A stretch of DNA of 64,000 bases from Candidatus Acidulodesulfobacterium acidiphilum (lineage in GTDB: Bacteria > SZUA-79 > Acidulodesulfobacterales > Acidulodesulfobacteraceae), in NCBI GenBank assembly GCA_008534395.1, contig SHMQ01000006.1, positions 28,788-92,787 on the forward strand, written 5' to 3'. Position 1 is the first letter of the stretch. Each line of letters opens with the position of its first letter. Under the pieces are notes generated by a model. It was given only the letters and a program-made list of their open reading frames with translations. It was not told the origin of the DNA and ran no database searches. Positions 53,345 through 62,357 of the stretch are shown here, in pieces. Position numbers and translations under genes: made by a program.

Positions 53345-55027
53345 TTATTGCTTTATATATTCATTATATAAAAAATCATGAATTTTACAAGAATTATTTA
53401 CGTCAGAGAAGTTAAACCGCAGAGATTTATTCCAGACCGCAAAAGGCTTGTTCTGTTCGCCGCCTATTCCGCCGTGGGCTCCCATCTGATTTTCAAAATT
53501 TATTATATTTTTGCCGTCGTATGCGCCGAACAAAATTAAATCTCCCGAATTTTTAAACTCGATAAATCTTTCTAAAGAGGAGAAAGCCGTTTCCGACTCT
53601 GCTTTTGTTTTGCAAGAATCGATTATCCTGCCTATAGTAAAATTTTTGCCTGCTAAATTATTTATGAAATATTTTAAAACGTAAAATTTTTGGTCTTCTT
53701 TGTCGTATATGGACGCTTCGCCTTTTTCGTTAATGCCGGCTATAAAGCCTATGCCTTTTAAGTTAGCAAGCATGTTTATTAATTTACTGTATTTATTTTC
53801 AATCTCTTCAAGAGTCATTCTTTGATATTTCCCCGAAAAATAGATATTAGCCATAGGTCCGGAATCCATTATGTATATCGTTTTTTCGTTCTGCCATTGA
53901 AACGTAAGTATACTTTCCGGTTCTTTAACCGATTTCATTCCTCCTATAAATCCGTTATAAATTTTTTTGCATGTACCTTTCTTAAAAAAATCGCCCATAT
54001 ATAAAAACAATCTTTTAAAAACCGCATTGTAACCGGTATCGAATTCATACACTTTTAATTCAGGATCGCTAACATATTCGCTAATTGCGTCTTTGAGCAT
54101 TTTACCGCCGTTCGCTTTTTGAAAAGGTACGGATGGCGTGTGTCCATGATCTGATATTATAAAAATGTCGTATTTTCGTTCCGATTTTAAAACGGCTTTA
54201 TTTATGTGATAAATTTTTCTGTCTATAGCCTTTAATGTTCTTAATGCGCTGTATGAATATGGCCCCCTGTGATGCGAAAGTTCGTCGTATCCTATATAAT
54301 CCGAATATATAGAAGGTACTCCGCGGGAAATATCCATTATGGCGCCGAAAGTTTCTATCTCTTTAAATATAACGTTAGTCATCGCCCTTGCAAAAGGAAA
54401 AAAACCTTCGGGACGAACTTCCCGCTTCTTCGCTATATCCTGTATTTTTTCGAATATTTCCAATATAGCCTCAAAAAACACGTAAAAGAATGTTTTCAAA
54501 AAAGTAAAAATATGAAAAACGAAAACTATAAAGATATCGAAATTCCTAACTTTTTTTTTAAATAAATATCTTATTGAAAACGTTGAAAGAGTGAAGGTTG
54601 AGCGCGACGCTCCGCCGGAAAACAGATTGACGTAACTTGAGCCGCCTTTCAAAAGACCGGGACTTCTTCCCGCCAAGCGCTCCTCTATCCGTCCGGCGCT
54701 TTCGGGTTTCTTAAATATTATTTCTTCTCCCGTTTCTCTTTCTATCCATCTGAAACCGGGTATATCGTCGTTATTTCCGTATAAAAGACCTGCCTGAAAA
54801 AACGGCGTGTCGCTGGGTACGCCCGTAAAATAATCGGCAAGCAAATAATCTCCGGAATTTATCATTTTCTTAAGGTGAGGCATCAAATTTAACGAGAGGG
54901 CTTTTTTTAAAGCGGTATAAGAAAGCCCGTCTATTTGAAATATAACAAAGCCTTTTTTTTCGATAGACTTAGCTATTTTTATTTTTCTTATAGATTTTTT
55001 AAAAATATTTAACAGGCTTAATTTCAT
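53345..55027 (-). CDS. Alkaline-phosphatase-superfamily phosphodiesterase, envelope
   Basis: A 560-residue protein of the type I phosphodiesterase/nucleotide pyrophosphatase group. Metal-site motifs are FQIDGLSYTAL near residue 32 and IISDHGHTPSVPFQ near 300. A hydrophobic stretch at about 165-190 (IFIVFVFHIFTFLKTFFYVFF) may anchor it in the membrane, an unusual place between the metal motifs. The ATG at 55027 is used; a TTG at 55033 overlapping the permease stop is an alternative. Directly downstream of an ABC-2 permease, it may act on lipid- or glycan-linked phosphate. Substrate unknown. Confidence 0.8.
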   Translation of the reverse strand: MKLSLLNIFKKSIRKIKIAKSIEKKGFVIFQIDGLSYTALKKALSLNLMPHLKKMINSGDYLLADYFTGVPSDTPFFQAGLLYGNNDDIPGFRWIERETGEEIIFKKPESAGRIEERLAGRSPGLLKGGSSYVNLFSGGASRSTFTLSTFSIRYLFKKKVRNFDIFIVFVFHIFTFLKTFFYVFFEAILEIFEKIQDIAKKREVRPEGFFPFARAMTNVIFKEIETFGAIMDISRGVPSIYSDYIGYDELSHHRGPYSYSALRTLKAIDRKIYHINKAVLKSERKYDIFIISDHGHTPSVPFQKANGGKMLKDAISEYVSDPELKVYEFDTGYNAVFKRLFLYMGDFFKKGTCKKIYNGFIGGMKSVKEPESILTFQWQNEKTIYIMDSGPMANIYFSGKYQRMTLEEIENKYSKLINMLANLKGIGFIAGINEKGEASIYDKEDQKFYVLKYFINNLAGKNFTIGRIIDSCKTKAESETAFSSLERFIEFKNSGDLILFGAYDGKNIINFENQMGAHGGIGGEQNKPFAVWNKSLRFNFSDVNNSCKIHDFLYNEYIKQ

Positions 55028-55029
55028 AT

Positions 55030-55803
55030 TCAATTATCTTCTCTTTCAAAAAGAAAGTTTGAAAGAAAAACCATTAAAATTAAAAAACCGGCAATAAAAA
55101 TAAAATTCCATATAAGCGGCGTTTCGGGCATAAACAGCGTCTTTTTTTTATCGTAAAAAAACAGGTACTTCAGTATATCTACGGAATAAGTAACCGGATT
55201 TATATAAGCAAGTATTTTTAAAAATAACGGAAATTTTTTAATAGGATAAAGCGCTCCGCTTACAAAAAACATAGGTTGCACCAATAAATTAATTATGGAA
55301 TTAAACCCCTCGAAAGACGTCATCTTAGATGCTATTACTATGCCGAAAGCCGTAATGGAGCATGATATTAAAAATAAAGAAGCTGCAATCAGCAAAAATG
55401 AAATAACGGTAATATGGATTCCCAAAAAAGGGGCGAAAGCCAGCATTATAAGAGCCTGAACCGTACTTATAATTCCGCCCGACGTAATTTTTGCCAGAAC
55501 AAACGTTTTTCTTGAAACCGGCGAAACCAATATTTCTTTTAAAACGCCGAACTCCCTGTCCCAGATAATCGATATGGATGAAAATATAGACCTGAAAAGT
55601 ACCGTCATAATAAGTATGCCGGGAAAAATATACTGCATATAAGAGCCGTTTTTCATTTTTACGAGAGTGGAAATTCCATAACCGACGAATAAAAGCCATA
55701 TAACCGGCCTTGAAAGATCGGTAACGAGCCTCGATTTCTGTCTCGTAAATTTTAAAATTTCCCTTTTATTTATAGCTATAAAAGCTCTAAGTTCGCTTTT
55801 CAT
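55030..55803 (-). CDS. ABC-2 type transporter permease (DrrB-like)
   Basis: A 257-residue integral membrane protein with six predicted helices and the ABC-2 signature around GFNSIINLLVQPMFFVSGALYPI near residue 175. The N-terminal KREILKFTRQKSRLVTDLSRPVIWLL is typical of drug- or polysaccharide-export permeases. No ATP-binding gene is adjacent on either side, so its ATPase must be elsewhere. It lies between a methyltransferase gene (21 bases upstream) and the phosphodiesterase gene. Confidence 0.88.
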   Translation of the reverse strand: MKSELRAFIAINKREILKFTRQKSRLVTDLSRPVIWLLFVGYGISTLVKMKNGSYMQYIFPGILIMTVLFRSIFSSISIIWDREFGVLKEILVSPVSRKTFVLAKITSGGIISTVQALIMLAFAPFLGIHITVISFLLIAASLFLISCSITAFGIVIASKMTSFEGFNSIINLLVQPMFFVSGALYPIKKFPLFLKILAYINPVTYSVDILKYLFFYDKKKTLFMPETPLIWNFIFIAGFLILMVFLSNFLFEREDN

Positions 55804-55823
55804 AAACAGTAAAAGTTATCCTT

Positions 55824-56669
55824 TTATTTTTTTACGCAAGTAATTAAGAAATCGGTTTTAGAAACTAATATATCTTCTTTTTCGGAATTTAAAAATTTAT
55901 AATAATCGTTTAATCCAATGTGATATTCCGGCGGCGTAATCATTTTTTTTTCAAAAAGATTTTTTTTTACCGATTCAAATTCGTTCTGTAATAACAAAAA
56001 TGCATTTTTAATCTGCCCGGCACTGCCGTAATCGTTTTTTCTTTTAAAAAAAATCTGGGTAAACGGTTTTATTTTAATATCGCAAAAACCGCCTGACGAT
56101 AAAAATGAAGGTAATTTTTTAGAAATATTTCTGTCGCCTCCGTTTAGAGCCTGATAACGCGAATAGGCATTGAACAATTTTTTTGAATTATCGGTCGGCT
56201 CAGGATAATAGAGCGTCATATCGTCTTCTATGTCTATTAAAATCAACAATCCGCCGTATTTTAAAGTTCTTTTGATTTCCGAAAGAAAAGGGGGCGAAAT
56301 GTTTATATGTTGAAAAACATATCTTGCAAAAATTGCGTCGAATATTTCGGCTTTGAAAGGCATGCTTCGGACGTCGGCGTTAATATAAGACGTGTTTGCG
56401 GAACCGTTGATAGCCGCCGCAGTTTTTAAAGAGCCTGCGTCTAAATCGAATGCTATAATTTTTAAAGGATTTTTTTCTTTAAGAACGCATGGAAGTATTC
56501 CAAGACCAGTACCTGCATCGCATATTATTTTTCCGGTAAAGGAATATTCCAGTTCGTTAACCTGACGCAATAAAAACGGCGCAGTTAAATAGGATTGGAA
56601 AGCTATATAACGTGCATCCGCGGAATTAGTTTCCGCTAAAGCCGCGTCTAAAAATTGTCTGCAATACAA
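55824..56669 (-). CDS. Class I SAM-dependent methyltransferase
   Basis: A 281-residue methyltransferase. SAM-binding motif I is CDAGTGLGILPCVLKE near residue 50, with the acidic motif II FDLDAGSLKTA and ADVRSMPFKAEIFDAIFARYVFQH after it. The start is a TTG at 56669 with AGGACGGG a few bases upstream. It follows purA after 8 bases. The acceptor is unknown; position before the permease suggests an envelope or small-molecule substrate but this is weak. Confidence 0.85.
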   Translation of the reverse strand: MYCRQFLDAALAETNSADARYIAFQSYLTAPFLLRQVNELEYSFTGKIICDAGTGLGILPCVLKEKNPLKIIAFDLDAGSLKTAAAINGSANTSYINADVRSMPFKAEIFDAIFARYVFQHINISPPFLSEIKRTLKYGGLLILIDIEDDMTLYYPEPTDNSKKLFNAYSRYQALNGGDRNISKKLPSFLSSGGFCDIKIKPFTQIFFKRKNDYGSAGQIKNAFLLLQNEFESVKKNLFEKKMITPPEYHIGLNDYYKFLNSEKEDILVSKTDFLITCVKK

Positions 56670-56677
56670 AACCCGTC

Positions 56678-57970
56678 CTAAAATATATTTTTTAAATTTA
56701 TAATCTGCATTCTTTCTTTCCCGATAGAAAGCATATTAATTTTCAATCCGGTAAGCTCTTCTATTCTTAAAATATATTTCTGCGCATTAACCGGAAGGTC
56801 TTTAAAATCTTTGATTTGCGATATATCGCCGCTCCATCCTTCCGTTTCTTCATAAAGCGGAACCGTTTTTTCATAATCGGATGAAGAAAAAGGCAGATGA
56901 TTAATTACTGAACCTTTAAGCATATAACCGGTACAAATTTTAATCTTCGGCAGATCCGATAAAACGTCGAGCTTCGTAACTATCATTCCGGTAATTCCGT
57001 TTAAACGGCCTGCTTCTTTAATTAAATTTACGTCGAACCAGCCGCATCTTCTCGGCCTTCCCGTAACGGAACCGAACTCTTCTCCTTTATCCCTGATGTT
57101 CTTGCCGTCGCCGCCTTTTAATTCCGTCGGAAAATAACCCTCCCCTACACGTGTAGTATATGCTTTAGTAATACCGATAACTTCATCGATTTTCGTCGGA
57201 CCTAAACCTACGCCCGCAAGCGAAGAACCTCCTACCGTATTAGATGACGTAACGTAAGGATAAGTGCCGTGGTCGACGTCTAAAAAAGTACCTTGCGCGC
57301 CTTCCAGCATAACGTTAAGTCCCTGTTCCAATTTTTCGTTTATATATATAGACGTATCTATAAGGAATTCCTTTATTTTTTCTCCGTAATTTAAATATTC
57401 TTCAATTAAATCGTCTGGATTAAATATGTCTTCTCCAAGTACGTTTTTAAAAAGATAATTTTTTTCTTTCAGGCTCAAAACTATTTTACCGTACAGCACG
57501 TCTCTGTTTAGCAGATCGACGGCACGTATTCCGAGTCTTGCAACCTTATCTTCATATGCCGGACCTATACCTCTTCCGGTAGTGCCTATCATTCCGGCGC
57601 CTCTTAATCTTTCCCTTGCCGTATCAAGTCTTTTATGATAAGGCATAATTATATGCGATTTATAAGATATAAAAAATCTGTTCTTAATATTTATTCCGAC
57701 GGCTTTTAAATCCTCAAGCTCCTGAAAAAGAACGGACGGGTCTATTACTACGCCGTTTCCAAGAATACAGATTTTATCTTCGTTTAATATGCCCGAAGGC
57801 ACTAATCTGAATACCAAACTTAATTCGCCGCACACGACGGTATGCCCGGCATTATTTCCGCCCTGATAACGCGCTACTATATCTGCGTTTTTAGCAAGCA
57901 AATCTACTATTTTACCCTTTCCTTCGTCTCCCCACTGAAGACCGACGACTATAATATTTTTTTTTCTCAT
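56678..57970 (-). CDS. purA: Adenylosuccinate synthetase PurA
   Basis: Joins IMP and aspartate with GTP in AMP synthesis. Motifs in order: VVGLQWGDEGKGKIVD at residue 7, GAGMIGTTGRGIGPAYEDK near 125, EGAQGTFLDVDHGTYPYVT near 220 and VTGRPRRCGWFD near 300. At 430 residues it is standard. It lies 18 bases downstream of hisZ, a pairing common in bacteria. Confidence 0.97.
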   Translation of the reverse strand: MRKKNIIVVGLQWGDEGKGKIVDLLAKNADIVARYQGGNNAGHTVVCGELSLVFRLVPSGILNEDKICILGNGVVIDPSVLFQELEDLKAVGINIKNRFFISYKSHIIMPYHKRLDTARERLRGAGMIGTTGRGIGPAYEDKVARLGIRAVDLLNRDVLYGKIVLSLKEKNYLFKNVLGEDIFNPDDLIEEYLNYGEKIKEFLIDTSIYINEKLEQGLNVMLEGAQGTFLDVDHGTYPYVTSSNTVGGSSLAGVGLGPTKIDEVIGITKAYTTRVGEGYFPTELKGGDGKNIRDKGEEFGSVTGRPRRCGWFDVNLIKEAGRLNGITGMIVTKLDVLSDLPKIKICTGYMLKGSVINHLPFSSSDYEKTVPLYEETEGWSGDISQIKDFKDLPVNAQKYILRIEELTGLKINMLSIGKERMQIINLKNIF

Positions 57971-57988
57971 ATTTTTTTGATTATAATT

Positions 57989-59251
57989 TTATATATTTTC
58001 GGTAAATTTTTTAAGTTCCGATATATTTTTAAATTTTATTTCTTTGCCGGTATTTATATCGCCGAACAAAATATGGTCTTCCGTTATGTTTATAATTTTT
58101 TTTATTCTATTTTCCTTCATATATTTTACGGTCTCTAAATATCCGTAGTTCATAAAATTTGTTTCTACGGCATATCCTTTTTTGCGCAAAAATAAAATAA
58201 TTTCGACCTCAGGTTTTTTGTCGGCCGTTTTATTAAAAACAAGAAAATCTCTTTTTTTAAATCCGCTTTGCGAAAAATCGCCATATCTGCATAAAGTATC
58301 GAGATTTACTGCAAAACCCGCTCCGGCACAATTCTCGCCGAACCTGCCGATTAAATTGTTATATCTTCCGCCTCCGAAAATTTCGTAACCTACATGGGGC
58401 GCAAAACATTCAAATATTGTTCCGGTATAATAGTTTAACCCTCTTATCTCGCCAAGGTCTATAGTTATATATTCTTCTAACTTATAATATTTTATATACG
58501 AAAGTATCCGCTCAAGGGTTTCCAACGCTTCTTGCGACTTTTCGTCGGAAGCCATTTTCCATGCTTTTTTTATAACGGATTTTTCGCCGAAAATAAACGG
58601 AAGCTCGCTTATAACTTCTTTCTTTTTTTGCGGTATAGAAACTCCGTCAAGAAAAACGTTTAAGCCCGAAGAATCTTTTCTTAAAATAAATTCTTCTATT
58701 TTTTCTCTTACGGCGCGGTCTATGTCGGATACGATTCCTTTAAAAAATTCTACGTTTCCTATGTCTACGCTGAAATCTTCAACTCCGAGCCGCTTTAAAG
58801 ATTCAATGCCCATTATTATGAGCTCTGCATCGCTTTCGGGACTTTCCGGTCCGACCGATTCTACCCCTGCTTGCCATATTTCTCTGGGTCTGCCTAGAAC
58901 CGGGTCTAAATTCCTTAAAACCGGACCGCAGTAAGAAAACTTATAAGGCAGGGCGACCGAATTTTTTAATGCCGAGCTTAACCTTGCTATCTGAGGAGTA
59001 AAATCGCTTCTCAATGACAGCATCTCGCCGGTGCTTATATCGGCAACTTTAAAAAGTTCGCGTGCTTTAGAACTCAATAAAAACACGTCTAAAAAATCTA
59101 TGCTTGGAGTTATAACCTTTCCGTAACCCCATCTAGAGAATTCGTCAAGAAGCGTATCTGCAACCCTGTCGATATTATCCGTTTCAGCAATTAAAAAATC
59201 TCTGGTTCCGGGAGGCGGCTGAGAAGAAAACGTCAAGTTTTTCTTGTTCAC
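57989..59251 (-). CDS. hisZ: ATP phosphoribosyltransferase regulatory subunit HisZ
   Basis: HisRS-like protein that activates short-form HisG in histidine synthesis. It shows class II synthetase motifs (LSLRSDFTPQIARL near residue 82, GGGRYNNLIGRFG near 300) but lacks an anticodon domain typical of a true HisRS and ends with a divergent tail, favouring HisZ. At 420 residues it is of family length. GTG start, overlapping the serA stop by one base. hisG itself is not in the window. A divergent HisRS is less likely. Confidence 0.88.
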   Translation of the reverse strand: MNKKNLTFSSQPPPGTRDFLIAETDNIDRVADTLLDEFSRWGYGKVITPSIDFLDVFLLSSKARELFKVADISTGEMLSLRSDFTPQIARLSSALKNSVALPYKFSYCGPVLRNLDPVLGRPREIWQAGVESVGPESPESDAELIIMGIESLKRLGVEDFSVDIGNVEFFKGIVSDIDRAVREKIEEFILRKDSSGLNVFLDGVSIPQKKKEVISELPFIFGEKSVIKKAWKMASDEKSQEALETLERILSYIKYYKLEEYITIDLGEIRGLNYYTGTIFECFAPHVGYEIFGGGRYNNLIGRFGENCAGAGFAVNLDTLCRYGDFSQSGFKKRDFLVFNKTADKKPEVEIILFLRKKGYAVETNFMNYGYLETVKYMKENRIKKIINITEDHILFGDINTGKEIKFKNISELKKFTENI

Positions 59252-60828
59252 TATAACTCTAAATATTTAGCTTCCGTTATATTAGGTTCTGATTTTAGCT
59301 CGTTAATTACTTCGCCTTTAACTTCTGAATCAAGCTGTAAAATAGAGATGGCTTTATCTAAATGTCTTCCGAGATGCATCCTTGCAATGTTAATTTTATT
59401 TTTACCGAGTACTTTTCCTATAGATGCAATAACGCCTGGCTTATCCAGATTAAAAATAACCAGAATATGTCCTTCCGGAATAGCTTCGATTGAATAATCG
59501 TCCACTTTTACTATCCATGGATTCTTCTTGCCGAATATCGCTCCGGATATAGTGAAAGTTTTAACGTCTGTTTTCGCGGAAATAGATATGGTGCTGGTAT
59601 AATCTAATGCCTGATCGGATTTTGATTCTACTACCGATATACCCCTTGTTTTTGCAACCTCCACGGCATTGACGTAGTTAATGTCTTCTCTGAGTATAGG
59701 ATAAAGAATGCCTTTTACTACGTTAGGCGTTATAGCGCTTATATTGTGCTTAGATACCGCACCGTTATAATCTATTTTAATTTCGGTAATTCCGCCCGTT
59801 ATAATATTGCCGAGCAGTTTGCCTATTTTTTCGCCGAGATTGAGGTAAGGACCTATAATATCGACCTCTTCTTTTGTTACGGACGGAACGTTAACCGCAT
59901 TTTTTATAGTTCCGTTAATAAGATAGTCGGCAATTTGGTTGCATATTGCCACTGCCACGTTTGTCTGCGCTTCTTCGGTAGATGCTCCAAGATGCGGCGT
60001 TGCAATAACGTTGTCTAAGGTCAAAAGCGGATTATTTACCGGCGGTTCAACCTCGAATACGTCTAACGCGCAGGCTGAAACCTTGCCTGATTTTAGAGCT
60101 TCGTATAAATCAGCTTCGTTTATTATTCCGCCTCTTGCTATATTAAGCAGTTTGACTCCGTCTTTCATCTTGGCTATAGTTTCTTTGTTTATCATGCCTT
60201 TCGTTTCTTTGACTAAAGGCGTATGAACGCTTATATAGTCCGATTTTGCATATATTTCGTCTAAATCGACGAGATTTATTTCAAGTTCTTTTGCTTTTTC
60301 TTTAGATAAAAGAGGATCGTAACCGATAGGATTCATGCCGAAACATTTTGCGCGGTTATAAAGAACCTGCCCTATATTGCCCATTCCGATAATACCTAAA
60401 GTTTTTCCGTAAACTTCCGTACCTTGAAATTTGCTTTTTTCCCATTTGCCTTCCTTTATAGAAAGAAAAGATTGAGGTATATACCTAGACATAGCCATAA
60501 GCATGCCGAAAGTAAGCTCTGCCGTCGTTACCGTATTTCCGCCGGGCGTGTTCATAACGACTATTCCTGCGGCTGTAGCTGCGGCTTTATCTACGTTATC
60601 CAATCCGCTTCCGGCCCTTCCTATAACTTTAAGATTTTTAGCGGCTTCTAAAACGTCTTTTGTGAGCTTGGTTGCGCTTCTTATTACTATGCCGTCGTAC
60701 TCTCCGATTATTTGTTTAAGCTCTTCGGGCTTTAATCCGGTTTTAACGTCAACTTGAATTTTACCTGTTTTCGCTAATATGTCGATACCTTCTTTGGAAA
60801 GTTTATCGCTTACGATAACTTTAAACAT
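59251..60828 (-). CDS. serA: D-3-phosphoglycerate dehydrogenase SerA
   Basis: First step of serine synthesis. The NAD motif is LGIIGMGNIGQVLYNRAK near residue 145, the catalytic arginine in LLNIARGGIIN near 230 and the histidine in ATPHLGASTEEAQ near 280. It is the long 525-residue form, with an allosteric substrate-binding domain (about 320-450) and a C-terminal ACT domain (VIFNLDKPGVIASIGKVLGK), so serine feedback is expected. It lies 104 bases downstream of the aminotransferase gene, with two family B palindromes in the gap. Confidence 0.96.
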   Translation of the reverse strand: MFKVIVSDKLSKEGIDILAKTGKIQVDVKTGLKPEELKQIIGEYDGIVIRSATKLTKDVLEAAKNLKVIGRAGSGLDNVDKAAATAAGIVVMNTPGGNTVTTAELTFGMLMAMSRYIPQSFLSIKEGKWEKSKFQGTEVYGKTLGIIGMGNIGQVLYNRAKCFGMNPIGYDPLLSKEKAKELEINLVDLDEIYAKSDYISVHTPLVKETKGMINKETIAKMKDGVKLLNIARGGIINEADLYEALKSGKVSACALDVFEVEPPVNNPLLTLDNVIATPHLGASTEEAQTNVAVAICNQIADYLINGTIKNAVNVPSVTKEEVDIIGPYLNLGEKIGKLLGNIITGGITEIKIDYNGAVSKHNISAITPNVVKGILYPILREDINYVNAVEVAKTRGISVVESKSDQALDYTSTISISAKTDVKTFTISGAIFGKKNPWIVKVDDYSIEAIPEGHILVIFNLDKPGVIASIGKVLGKNKINIARMHLGRHLDKAISILQLDSEVKGEVINELKSEPNITEAKYLEL

Positions 60829-60857
60829 ATTATTTATCTCCTATATATTTTGTTACG

Positions 60858-60920
60858 GGACGGAATTGAATTCCGTCCTACTTTATTGCGACGGGGACAG
60901 AATTTAATTCTGTCCCCGTC
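60858..60920. repeat. Family B palindromes, copies 7 and 8
   Basis: Copy 7 (60858-60879): arms GGACGGAATT and AATTCCGTCC around a central G. Copy 8 (60890-60920): a perfect 31-base repeat, GACGGGGACAGAATT and AATTCTGTCCCCGTC around a central T. They lie between the aminotransferase and serA genes, so an RNA hairpin could affect serA expression. Confidence 0.78.
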
Positions 60921-60932
60921 ATATTTAATTAT

Positions 60933-62075
60933 TTATTCGCCGAATAAAGCCTTTTGCGCGGCTTTAAGTCCGCTGCCGATTTCAAACTTATATCCTAATT
61001 CTTTTAATACGGCTTCCAATGCAGATATTGCCGTTATAACGTCAAAACATCCGGCATATCCAAGATGCGCTATTCTGAATATCTTGCCCTTTGCGGCATC
61101 CTGTCCGCCTGCTATGGTAATACCGTATTTTTCCCTTATAAGCTTTGTTATTTTGCCGGCATCCATACCTTCGGGCGCCCATACGGCCGTAAGAGCGTTG
61201 GAAGGCTCGTCTACCGTATAAAGTTTTAATCCCATAGCCTGAACGGCAACTCTGACGGCATTTGCAAGATTTGCATGTCTTTTGAATACTTTTTCCAATC
61301 CCTCTTCTTTAATTTCCCTTAATATTTCCCTTAATCCTACTATAAGCTGAACGTTGGGAGTATATGCATTCTGATTTTTTTCCAATGATTTCTTTTCTTT
61401 TTTAAAATTAAAATAGTACTTCGGCAGAGTCGATTTTTCTACGAAACTCCATGCTTTTTCGCTCAAAGAAGCAAAAGCGAGTCCTGGGGGCAGCATAAGG
61501 GCTTTCTGGGAACCGGTAACGACTACGTCAATTCCCCATTCGTCCTGCGGAATATTTGTTACTCCAAGCGCCGTAATAGCATCTACGACGAGAATAGTAT
61601 TAGGTCTTTTTTTAACGATATCGGCAATTTCTTTAACAGGATGAAAGACTCCCGTGGACGTTTCGGATGCCTGTATATAAACGGCTTTTATTTCAGGGTC
61701 TTCGTTTAATGCATCTTCTATAGACTTCGGCGAAACGGTATGTCCCCACTCCACGTCTATAGCTTTTACGTTAACAGAGTATGCCTTGCATATATCGAAC
61801 CATCTTTCCCCAAATTTTCCGCCTCTGACTGCAAGTGCATGGTCGCCGGCTGAAAGCAGGTTTGTAACGCATCCTTCCATAGCGCCTGTTCCGCTTGAAG
61901 TAAAAATTAATACTTCCTGTTTAGTCTGAAACAGGAATTTAAGATTATCTCTGACTTCCTGCAGAATGACGGAATATTCGGGAGCGCGGTGATGAATTAT
62001 AGGAAGCGACATATCGGCTAAAGCGCGTTCGGGCACCGGCGTAGGTCCGGGCGCCAATAAATACTTTTTTTGCAT
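60933..62075 (-). CDS. Class-V aminotransferase (serine/phosphoserine or alanine-glyoxylate type)
   Basis: PLP aminotransferase of 380 residues. Opening LLAPGPTPVPERALADMS and IHHRAPEYSVILQEV are typical; the PLP lysine is in VVVTGSQKALMLPPGLAF near residue 190, and SSGTGAMEGCVTNL near 60 contacts the cofactor. Homologues next to serA are thought to serve as the phosphohydroxypyruvate transaminase where classic SerC is absent, and this pairing fits that. Alanine-glyoxylate or serine-pyruvate activity is the alternative. Confidence 0.88.
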   Translation of the reverse strand: MQKKYLLAPGPTPVPERALADMSLPIIHHRAPEYSVILQEVRDNLKFLFQTKQEVLIFTSSGTGAMEGCVTNLLSAGDHALAVRGGKFGERWFDICKAYSVNVKAIDVEWGHTVSPKSIEDALNEDPEIKAVYIQASETSTGVFHPVKEIADIVKKRPNTILVVDAITALGVTNIPQDEWGIDVVVTGSQKALMLPPGLAFASLSEKAWSFVEKSTLPKYYFNFKKEKKSLEKNQNAYTPNVQLIVGLREILREIKEEGLEKVFKRHANLANAVRVAVQAMGLKLYTVDEPSNALTAVWAPEGMDAGKITKLIREKYGITIAGGQDAAKGKIFRIAHLGYAGCFDVITAISALEAVLKELGYKFEIGSGLKAAQKALFGE

Positions 62076-62239
62076 TTTTAAACCCCTTTAAAATATTAAA
62101 ATTAATTTGAAAAAATTATAACTATAAAATTAAATTTAAAACATTATATACTAAAACAAATTTAATAAAAAAAGTCAAGGATTTAATGTATTTTTATACT
62201 TCTAAAGATTTATATTTTTTTATAAAATTTTTTTAAAAT

Positions 62240-62268
62240 TTGACTTTTCGTTATATAGACATTATAAT
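62240..62268 (+). promoter_or_regulatory. Predicted sigma-70 promoter of the mltD-like gene
   Basis: TTGACT (62240-62245), 17 bases, consensus TATAAT (62263-62268), with a leader of about 80 bases before the ATG at 62358. The 282-base gap 62076-62357 between the divergent genes is very AT-rich and otherwise holds nothing I can identify. Confidence 0.7.
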
Positions 62269-62357
62269 TTATGATGTATTTATTTGCTTGATATTTTTTT
62301 ATCTATTAAATATAAGTATATGACATATAATTTTAACTTTTAACCTTTACAATATAA

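Noticed and set aside
57989..59251. Histidyl-tRNA synthetase
   Set aside because: The C-terminal anticodon-binding domain is not convincing and the gene is next to purA, a common place for hisZ.
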